This document shows, in pieces, positions 29,576-37,108 of a stretch of DNA of 37,108 nt; positions within the stretch are counted from its first letter, which is position 1; every line of letters begins with the position of its first letter. Source of the stretch: Sulfuricurvum sp. (GTDB lineage Bacteria; Campylobacterota; Campylobacteria; Campylobacterales; Sulfurimonadaceae); assembly GCF_019163035.1 (NCBI RefSeq), contig NZ_JAFLKV010000069.1, positions 1-37,108 on the forward strand, read 5' to 3'. The notes under the pieces are model-generated. The model saw only the letters and a list, made by a program, of their open reading frames with translations, made no database searches and had not been told where the DNA came from. Both the position numbers and the translations under genes were made by a program.

Positions 29576-29697
29576 AGAGATAAGGTTTCACCCATCACAT
29601 AAAGATGTCGTTTTTTGCTATAAGAAGCTCCAAAGGATCAACTCGGTATTCTTATAACAAATAAAAACAATAACATTTTTAGATAAAGTGATTAATA

Positions 29698-32472
29698 GTG
29701 AGCGAACAAGATACACAGGTTTGGAGATCGTACGATCGTAATAGGATACATCCGAAGCCGTTAATGCATCGGTTGATGAAGCCCTTAGGCGCGTTGATCA
29801 TTTTTTGTGTCATCATAACCACCTTTTTACTTTACCAACTACACCGTCATGGTTTACACGATGCTTTTTTTCGAAGCATTTCTGAAATCAACCATAGCAT
29901 GGAAATGTTGCTTCGTGAACAATCTTCTGCCCTCTCTTTAGCCATTAAACCCATTGCGGCTGACCCTGCTGTTCAGAAAGCTCTTCGCGAGGGGGATAGT
30001 AAAGCGCTTCTCATGCAATGGGGACCTACTTTTGCTAAAATGAAAGAAGAAAACCGCCTCACCCATTTTTATTTTATGGATAAGAACCGTGTATGTCTCC
30101 TAAGGGTACATAAGCCTCTCAAAAAAGGGGATATTATCAACCGTTTTACCGCTCTGGAAGCAGAATGGAGTAGAAAAACATCATCAGGTATTGAACTCGG
30201 AACTATGGGGACATTGACATTACGGGTAGTACAGCCTGTTATTATCGATAATGAACTCCTTGGATATATTGAGATGGGAAAAGAGATTGAGGATGTAATC
30301 GATCAGCTTCATTTTCAGTCAGATATCCATATGGGAGTATTGCTTCGTAAGAGTTATCTTGAGCGTAGTGCATGGGAAGATGGGATGCGATCGCTTTCAC
30401 GCGATGCGAACTGGGACCTGTTAAAAGATAGTGTATTGGTTTACTCGTCACTCGGAAAAATTCCTATCACTCTTTTGGAGAAAGCAAACACTCAAACCGG
30501 TTTACGACATAAACATGAAAAAATTGACGATGATATTTATAGCAATGGGGAATCGTATCGTCTGAGTTTTATAGCGATTAAAGATGTTTCCGGTAAAGAG
30601 ATTGGTGACCTGCTCGTTATCAACAATACCACCGATGAAAACGTCGAATTTTTCGATACAGTGGTTATGGGTGGGCTTATAGGTTTTACATTGATAGGAC
30701 TGGTGATCGGTTTTATCTATCTTCTATTACGTCGGACAGACGATGGGATACAAAATCAGCAACGTGACCTTTTTGAGAGTCAGCAGCGTCTCGAACAACT
30801 AGCACGCCACAGTCGAACTTATACGTGGGAAGTGGATGAACACGGGAAATACATTTATCTCAGTGATGTTGTTTACAATGTGTTGGGGTATAAAAGTGAT
30901 GAGCTTATCGGTAAATATTTTTATGATTTGCACCATGAAAATGGAAAAGAGTTATTTAAAGAGATGGCTATGGAGAAATTTGAACGCAAAGAGACGTTTA
31001 CAAATGTAAAAAATCATTCGATCAGCAAAGAGAGGAGAAGTGTATGGTTAACAACAAATGCACTTCCTGTTGTGGCACAAGATGGACGGCTAATAGGATA
31101 TCGGGGTAACGACACCGATATAACGGAACGTAAAATAGCTGAAGAAAAAGTTAATAGACTCGCATTTTATGACTCTCTTACTCATTTACCTAATCGGACC
31201 TTGTTGATAGATCGATTGAACCAAGCAATGGTGTTAAGCAGTCGTAATAATCAATTTAACGCTCTTCTTTTTATTGATTTGGATAATTTTAAAACGCTCA
31301 ATGATACATTAGGACACGTTATTGGGGATAATCTTCTTAAACAATCCAGCCAGCGCCTTATAGGATGCGTACGAGAGGGAGATAGTATTGCCCGCTTGGG
31401 TGGCGATGAGTTTGTTGTCCTCTTATCCGATTTAGGAAGTGATGAAAAATATGCGGCTACAACGTGTGAATTGATCGGTGAAAACATTTTGGCAGCATTG
31501 AGTGAGCCGTATGAACTTGAGGGTATACCGTATCAATCCTCTGCCAGTATTGGAATTACCCTTTTTAATGGAGATAGTACAAGTGATGATGAACTAATGA
31601 AACAAGCAGATCTAGCAATGTATAAATCCAAAGATGCAGGGAGAAATACCCTGAGCTTTTTTGACCCAAACATGGAGCTATCGTTGAGGGCACGTGCATT
31701 GATGGAAGAGGAGATTCGTCGAGGGATCGATGAGGAGCAGTTTCTCCTATATTATCAACCTCAAGTTGATAAAGATTGCCGTGTGTATGGAGTTGAGGCA
31801 TTGGTTCGTTGGAATCATCCAGAGCGTGGAATGGTACCTCCGATTGAATTTATTCCCCTTGCCGAAGAAACAGGTTTGATCGTCCCCTTAGGCGCATGGA
31901 TTATAAAAACAGCTTGTAAGCAAATTGCTCTTTGGTCGAAGAGTGAGAATTTTTTACACATCAGCGTAGCAGTCAATGTGAGCGCGCGTCAGTTTAATCA
32001 AAAAGATTTTTCGGATGAGGTTTTGACTATATTAGAGCAAAGCGGTGCTGATCCGAAACGGCTGAAGCTTGAACTCACGGAAAGTATACTGGTTCAAAAT
32101 ATTCAAGAGGTTATTGAAAAAATGGAGCGACTAAAATCACACGGGGTACGTTTTTCACTCGATGATTTCGGAACAGGGTATTCTTCTCTCTCCTATTTGA
32201 AACGGCTTCCTCTCGATCAGCTAAAAATCGATCAAAGTTTTGTTCGTGATATTCTAACTGATCCAAACGATGCTATCATTTGTAAATCAACGATTGCATT
32301 AACGGAGAGTATGGGGCTATCCGTTATCGCTGAGGGGGTAGAGACCAAAGAGCAGATGGATACCCTTCTTTCATTTGGTTGTCATGCATATCAGGGATAT
32401 TATTTCAGCCGTCCTTTATCGGTTGAAGCTTTTGAAGCTTTTCAAAATGATCTTTTATCGGCAAATTCATAA
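29698..32472 (+). CDS. Membrane Cache-like sensor-PAS-GGDEF-EAL protein, both catalytic signatures intact
   Basis: N-terminal TM and extracytoplasmic domain (CLLRVHKPLKKGDIIN), PAS, RLGGDEFVVLL, VEALVRWNHP, LDDFGTGYSSL; GTG start. Confidence 0.92.
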   Translation: MSEQDTQVWRSYDRNRIHPKPLMHRLMKPLGALIIFCVIITTFLLYQLHRHGLHDAFFRSISEINHSMEMLLREQSSALSLAIKPIAADPAVQKALREGDSKALLMQWGPTFAKMKEENRLTHFYFMDKNRVCLLRVHKPLKKGDIINRFTALEAEWSRKTSSGIELGTMGTLTLRVVQPVIIDNELLGYIEMGKEIEDVIDQLHFQSDIHMGVLLRKSYLERSAWEDGMRSLSRDANWDLLKDSVLVYSSLGKIPITLLEKANTQTGLRHKHEKIDDDIYSNGESYRLSFIAIKDVSGKEIGDLLVINNTTDENVEFFDTVVMGGLIGFTLIGLVIGFIYLLLRRTDDGIQNQQRDLFESQQRLEQLARHSRTYTWEVDEHGKYIYLSDVVYNVLGYKSDELIGKYFYDLHHENGKELFKEMAMEKFERKETFTNVKNHSISKERRSVWLTTNALPVVAQDGRLIGYRGNDTDITERKIAEEKVNRLAFYDSLTHLPNRTLLIDRLNQAMVLSSRNNQFNALLFIDLDNFKTLNDTLGHVIGDNLLKQSSQRLIGCVREGDSIARLGGDEFVVLLSDLGSDEKYAATTCELIGENILAALSEPYELEGIPYQSSASIGITLFNGDSTSDDELMKQADLAMYKSKDAGRNTLSFFDPNMELSLRARALMEEEIRRGIDEEQFLLYYQPQVDKDCRVYGVEALVRWNHPERGMVPPIEFIPLAEETGLIVPLGAWIIKTACKQIALWSKSENFLHISVAVNVSARQFNQKDFSDEVLTILEQSGADPKRLKLELTESILVQNIQEVIEKMERLKSHGVRFSLDDFGTGYSSLSYLKRLPLDQLKIDQSFVRDILTDPNDAIICKSTIALTESMGLSVIAEGVETKEQMDTLLSFGCHAYQGYYFSRPLSVEAFEAFQNDLLSANS

Positions 32473-32482
32473 GGCGAAAAAG

Positions 32483-34294
32483 ATGAAAAATATAAAATAT
32501 AAAATTATTTTCTTAATCACTTTTTTGATTCTAACCGTTGCTTCAGCAGTTACATTTTATAACCTTTATCATGAGCAGCAAGAGAATGAACGGCTCCTCA
32601 ATGAAGCGCATGAAAATGTATATCGTACCTACAAAGAAACAATAAAGGACATAATTTCCTATTACGACTCCAGAGCCGAAACCAGTCTCAAAGCTGTCGG
32701 GGTCATTGAGGCATTTCGTACTAAAGATCATGATACGCTCTATACCATTATGCGCCCGCGTTGGGAGATAATGCAACGGGAAAATCCGTGGCTTAGTGTT
32801 ATGCAATTTCATAATGCTGATGGTACATCGTTGCTGAGACTTCATCAGCCTCTCGTATACGGCGATAACATTGCGGCTCAGCGTTCGATGGTTGCTTATG
32901 CGCATAAAAGCGGTCAAAGTATTGCAGGCTTCGAAGAGGGACGACAGGGACTTGCTTTTCGAATACTTGTTCCGATATTTGATCAAGGGGTCTATATCGG
33001 TTTGGTTGAATTTGGTATTTCAGCTTCTTATTTTAGCGATAAAATTCATCGTTTTGCCGGATACGACTCATTTTTCTTTGTCAATCAAAAAGCGTTAGGA
33101 ACTTTCGGAAGAATAGAGTATTTGGTTAGAATAGGGGAGCATGTCGGTATTGATATCCCGGAATCTTATCGCCCTTTGCTGCAAAAATATGCTGAGACCT
33201 ATAACAAACTTCAGCATAGTATTGCTATTCATACCAATCAGACTTATGAAGTTAATACTATTCAGATTAAAGATTACCGATCGCAGCTATTAGGGGCGAT
33301 TATGTTTATTCGCCCTACCAGTGATTTTCATGCTCATGCGCGGCATATGATCGTTGCTTCAGTCCTCATAGTGATTATGTTAAGCCTACTTGTTGGGGTA
33401 TTGGTCGATAGAATTTATACGTTTATTACCCATAAAATGAGTTTTCAGGAGAGGTATAGCCAAACGATACTCGATGTTATTCCCTCACCCGTTATCGTAA
33501 CGGACGGGGAGTATCTAACTGCTGCCAACAACTCTTTGTTAGAATATTTTAATTATCCAAATGTCCAATCATTCAAAAATGATCATTTGTGTGTTTGTGA
33601 ATTTTTTGAAGCGGGTGATACCGATGAGTATCTTATGCCGCTACACGATGATCAGCGTTGGACAGAATATATGCTTGATCACCCCCTCAAATCACATAAA
33701 GCTAAAATAACGGTTAATGGTGTATCGACCGTTTTCGAAGTGCGAATTTCTGTCTTGAAAGTCAATGAAGATACACGTTACGTTGTTATCTTTAATGATA
33801 TTTCGACGATGCAAATACAAACTATAACTGATCCTCTAACGGGCTTGGCTAATCGACTCCATTTTACAATGGTGTATCAGCACGCGATTAATATCGCACA
33901 GCGTACAGAGAAGCCGTTAGGTATTATCTTTTTTGATATTGACCATTTTAAAAATATAAACGATCACTTCGGTCATTTGATGGGAGATACAGTTCTTCAA
34001 CAAATTGCTTTACTTGTCCAAGAACGAACTCGAAAAAGTGATATTGTTGCTCGATGGGGAGGAGAAGAGTTTATCCTATTGTTGCCCGATACTGATTTGG
34101 ACGAAGCGATTCGCGTTGCTGAGATGCTAAGAAAAGTGATTGATAGTGAACATTTCGACCAAGTTGGACATGTCACCTGCTCATTTGGTGTTGCTATTCT
34201 CGAGGGGAATGAAGAGGGTGAAACTCTTCTTAATCGGGCAGATGATAAACTTTATAAAGCAAAAGAGAGAGGACGGAATAAAGTTGTTTTTTAG
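32483..34294 (+). CDS. Membrane Cache-like sensor diguanylate cyclase
   Basis: TM-flanked domain with SLLRLHQPLVYGDNIAAQR; RWGGEEFILLLPDTD. Start moved from 32375 to ATG 32483 behind AAGGCG. Confidence 0.9.
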   Translation: MKNIKYKIIFLITFLILTVASAVTFYNLYHEQQENERLLNEAHENVYRTYKETIKDIISYYDSRAETSLKAVGVIEAFRTKDHDTLYTIMRPRWEIMQRENPWLSVMQFHNADGTSLLRLHQPLVYGDNIAAQRSMVAYAHKSGQSIAGFEEGRQGLAFRILVPIFDQGVYIGLVEFGISASYFSDKIHRFAGYDSFFFVNQKALGTFGRIEYLVRIGEHVGIDIPESYRPLLQKYAETYNKLQHSIAIHTNQTYEVNTIQIKDYRSQLLGAIMFIRPTSDFHAHARHMIVASVLIVIMLSLLVGVLVDRIYTFITHKMSFQERYSQTILDVIPSPVIVTDGEYLTAANNSLLEYFNYPNVQSFKNDHLCVCEFFEAGDTDEYLMPLHDDQRWTEYMLDHPLKSHKAKITVNGVSTVFEVRISVLKVNEDTRYVVIFNDISTMQIQTITDPLTGLANRLHFTMVYQHAINIAQRTEKPLGIIFFDIDHFKNINDHFGHLMGDTVLQQIALLVQERTRKSDIVARWGGEEFILLLPDTDLDEAIRVAEMLRKVIDSEHFDQVGHVTCSFGVAILEGNEEGETLLNRADDKLYKAKERGRNKVVF

Positions 34295-34659
34295 GAAAAA
34301 CTGAGTTTTAATTCACTCAAAATCGACTCTTTTTCCTGCACAGGATTTGCAAAATAACGCTCCCTTACATCATCTTCTAATATAGAGAGGTCATCGTATA
34401 GTTCGGCATCATCTTTATGGGGAAAATGGCGATTTACCTCTTGGGCAATCTCTTCGAGGTCCTCTTCTGTGTGTGTATCATCAAATAACCCTATCCTTCC
34501 CCCATGTGCGATGGTGGATAGGGCGCGAAGTAAATAGAGTTCTTCGCAACGATTATCATCGCCTTCTTCGTAAATCCAAGTATTGATCTGGGTGATTTCA
34601 GAGCGATAAATCTCCGTAGATTCCTTGATAGAGTGTTTAAGTTCTGGTGATAACGGCAT
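34291..34659 (-). CDS. Hypothetical acidic protein
   Basis: ORF; start moved to MPLSPELKHS. Confidence 0.6.
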   Translation of the reverse strand: MPLSPELKHSIKESTEIYRSEITQINTWIYEEGDDNRCEELYLLRALSTIAHGGRIGLFDDTHTEEDLEEIAQEVNRHFPHKDDAELYDDLSILEDDVRERYFANPVQEKESILSELKLSFS

Positions 34660-34682
34660 AATAATCCTTTGGTAAAATAGAT

Positions 34683-35093
34683 CTAGTGTATGACACTCAG
34701 CCCTCGGGCTTTCCACTCACTAATTCCCCCTTTGAGATTCAGAGGGGTAAAACCGTTTTTGGCGAGGATCCGTGAAGCGCTTACACTTCGGTTTCCGCTG
34801 TGACAGTACACGATGATTTTTTGGTTTTTGACACCGGCTATCAGAGCGAGATTCTTATCGAGTGTTTGCAACGGGATGAGAAGTGCCCCCTCGATGTGCT
34901 CTTGGGTAAATTCATCGGGTGTACGAACATCTACAATGGTTACATTTTCACCCGTTTTGATAAGCTCTTGTGCCTGTTTAGGGGTGATTGATTCGAAATT
35001 AGTAAGAATCCACCCCTTGGTATAGGCAAATATGCCAACGAGACCTATAAATAGTAACCAGTATACGATATTCAGAACTTTTTTCTTTTCCAT
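34683..35093 (-). CDS. Membrane-anchored rhodanese-domain protein
   Basis: N-terminal TM; VDVRTPDEFTQEHIEGALLIPL, IVYCHSGNRSVSAS. Confidence 0.92.
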   Translation of the reverse strand: MEKKKVLNIVYWLLFIGLVGIFAYTKGWILTNFESITPKQAQELIKTGENVTIVDVRTPDEFTQEHIEGALLIPLQTLDKNLALIAGVKNQKIIVYCHSGNRSVSASRILAKNGFTPLNLKGGISEWKARGLSVIH

Positions 35094-35102
35094 ACGATTC
35101 CT

Positions 35103-35861
35103 TTAGATTCCGCGCGATTTTTTGATCATTTCGTAGGCGGCATTGATCTCTTGCACTTTTTCGGTTGCTTCTTTGAGATACTCATCCGATGCACCTTGTG
35201 ATTTGATGATGTCGGGGTGATACTCTCGTACAAGTGATCGGTACGCTTTTTTAACTTCATCGTTGGTCGCCGTAGAAGCGAGATTCAAAAGGGCATAAGC
35301 CCCGTCGATAGAGCTCTCTTTAACACTGTTGCGATGATGTGCCCCAAAGCGCTCCAACATCGATGCCAGATCAGCTTCGCTGAAACGGAGGTGTTTAGCG
35401 ATGACGCCGAGCATCTCCTCTTCGCTATGGCTGAGGGTTCCGTCGATGTAGGTGAGATGGACTAAAAACTCCATCATTTTTTGACGTTTGTGCAGATCGT
35501 TTTGGAGCGCTTTATAGAGAGCTTGTGCTACCGGATCGATGTTATGAGGCGCATCTTTTTCCTCGTCAAAAATCTCTTTGAGGAGTTTTTTGGTCCCTTC
35601 AGGATCGGGGAAGAGGGCGCTGATGTCGTTGAACATATTGCTAACCAACTCCGCTTCGAGCTCATCAACCCGTCCGTCGGCTTTGGCTACTTTGGCACTG
35701 AGGGCAACAAATAGACCCAGTTCACTGTAGGCGAGGTTCTCTTTGGTCAGTTTAAACCCTGCAAACTGATTTTTGGAGTAGGTGTGCTGATTTTGGGCAA
35801 AGCTCCGTGAGAGGACGTAAAACAGGAGAGCAACAACGGCAATAACAATGATTTGAGTCAT
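35103..35861 (-). CDS. DjlA-like TerB + J-domain membrane protein
   Basis: N-terminal TM; AKVAKADGRVDELE (TerB); AYRSLVREYHPDI (HPD). Confidence 0.88.
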   Translation of the reverse strand: MTQIIVIAVVALLFYVLSRSFAQNQHTYSKNQFAGFKLTKENLAYSELGLFVALSAKVAKADGRVDELEAELVSNMFNDISALFPDPEGTKKLLKEIFDEEKDAPHNIDPVAQALYKALQNDLHKRQKMMEFLVHLTYIDGTLSHSEEEMLGVIAKHLRFSEADLASMLERFGAHHRNSVKESSIDGAYALLNLASTATNDEVKKAYRSLVREYHPDIIKSQGASDEYLKEATEKVQEINAAYEMIKKSRGI

Positions 35862-35974
35862 CTAAAATCCTAATAGTAAAAATAAGCGATAGTGTACCCG
35901 TAAAAAGTAACATAGGGAAGTGCTCTTTTAGAGGGAGATAGTTATAATTGCGTTTTTAATTTGCAAGGATAATT

Positions 35975-36376
35975 ATGTTTCAACGTCTGATTTTAATCAC
36001 TTTTTTACTCTTAGGCACGCTCCAAGGCGCTGAACTCTCTACGATGGATTCGATCCGCTCTAAAATACTTACCTCTGCTGTGTCACTTTATTTCAGTGCA
36101 CGCGGATATGGCAAAGTCGATAACGTTACCGTAGATACGACGAAAAAAACACTCCGATTTGTTCTCCTCCCTGAGGGGGAAAAACAGCCGCTCAATGTCT
36201 TTATCGGCTCGTATATGACCCTTACGATTGATAAAGAGGAATATCTCATCCTCCAAAAAGTACAGACCAATCGGGTGTGGCTCAATCGCATTTTCGCCGA
36301 CCACATGGAAGAGGGGATAAAAGTGCCGATCGGGATCGTCTCCAAAGGGGCGGGATCACTATTGCTTAGTTTATAG
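35975..36376 (+). CDS. Hypothetical exported protein
   Basis: Signal peptide MFQRLILITFLLLGTLQGAE. Confidence 0.65.
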   Translation: MFQRLILITFLLLGTLQGAELSTMDSIRSKILTSAVSLYFSARGYGKVDNVTVDTTKKTLRFVLLPEGEKQPLNVFIGSYMTLTIDKEEYLILQKVQTNRVWLNRIFADHMEEGIKVPIGIVSKGAGSLLLSL

Positions 36377-36428
36377 TTCACGAAAAATTCACGATTAGAC
36401 CTTATGCTGGCATAAAAAGGATTACGCC

Positions 36429-37108
36429 ATGAAAATAATCGTTTTACTACTTCTGCTCCTTTCTCAAATGCTGATTGCCAAAGTCATCAGTGCAACCTAT
36501 GAAGTCTCATACGGCATATTTCAAACGATGGGGATCGCCGATGCACGGTTTGAGACTCGCGAGGACGATACCTACTCCATCCGTATCGAAGTTCGTACCA
36601 CCGGAGTGGCAAAATTGCTCACCAACAACCGTATCGAAACCTATGAGAGTCACGGACATATTATCAATGGAGTGCTCGTTCCGAAAAAATACATCAAAAT
36701 CCGTCGTACCGATTCGAAAAAGACGACTAAAATCTATACTTTCGATCATCCTAATAAAATAGTATGGAGAGAGAGTATCCAAAGCGATGAGTGGGACAAA
36801 GTTAAAAATGAATTTTACGCGAGCGAAGATATCCTCACCCTCTTTTTTAATTTTAAAAATTATTTGAAAAATCGCCAAGACAGAGCCTTTTATGTGATCG
36901 GAGGGAACCGCAAAGACGGACGAATTGATGTCACTTTTCCGAAAGAGGATGAGTTGAGAGAGATGAAAGAGACCCTTGAACTCGATGAGGGGGATTTTTT
37001 GAAAGTCATTTTAAATGACCGTATCTTTTCCAGTGCGCAGGGGGAGTTGTTGATTAATCTTGATAGTAGCGGATTGTGCGAAAAAGCGATTTTAGAGGAT
37101 GTACTTCT
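36429..37108 (+). CDS. DUF3108-like exported protein (3' truncated by window edge)
   Basis: MKIIVLLLLLLSQMLIAKVISATYEVSYGIFQTMGIADARFE...; open to window end, missing from ORF track. Confidence 0.7.
   Translation, partial: MKIIVLLLLLLSQMLIAKVISATYEVSYGIFQTMGIADARFETREDDTYSIRIEVRTTGVAKLLTNNRIETYESHGHIINGVLVPKKYIKIRRTDSKKTTKIYTFDHPNKIVWRESIQSDEWDKVKNEFYASEDILTLFFNFKNYLKNRQDRAFYVIGGNRKDGRIDVTFPKEDELREMKETLELDEGDFLKVILNDRIFSSAQGELLINLDSSGLCEKAILEDVL

Noticed and set aside
1-37108. CRISPR array, tRNA/rRNA, transposase or prophage genes
   Set aside because: None seen: no regularly spaced repeats, cloverleaf-like genes, or recognisable mobile-element proteins

Overview
37-kb window dominated by signal transduction, most likely from a Campylobacterota (Sulfuricurvum/Sulfurimonas-like) chromosome; this assignment comes from protein style (LYVEDD receivers, HQWRQP kinases, CetAB-like pairs) and was not searched. 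I count nine receiver domains, four histidine kinases, three chemoreceptors (two with CZB domains), two CetB-like PAS proteins, and a c-di-GMP set: a PilZ receptor, an HD-GYP, intact and degenerate GGDEF/EAL proteins. There are also a few housekeeping genes (orphan trpB, ubiB-like, rhodanese, DnaJ/TerB, DUF3108-like). The best candidate for an undescribed system is the ~12-kb minus-strand block at 10977-23231. It encodes a WD40/helical-repeat protein, a REC protein, an unknown protein, a stand-alone double-POTRA exported protein, a 30-aa one-TM miniprotein, HQWRQP kinases, REC-GGDEF-EAL proteins and one OmpR/PhoB-type regulator. Reading by eye, I found an 11-bp direct-repeat element, TTGCNACA-N3-TTGCNACACTAA, at five places. 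Each copy sits exactly 11 bp upstream of a plausible -10 hexamer. Four copies lie inside this block (WD40 operon, POTRA gene, kinase gene, and the OmpR-type regulator itself). The fifth precedes the PAS/chemoreceptor pair at 7.7 kb. This is the architecture of PhoB-like class II activation and suggests a dedicated, autoregulated regulon. No tRNA, rRNA, CRISPR array or transposon was recognised.
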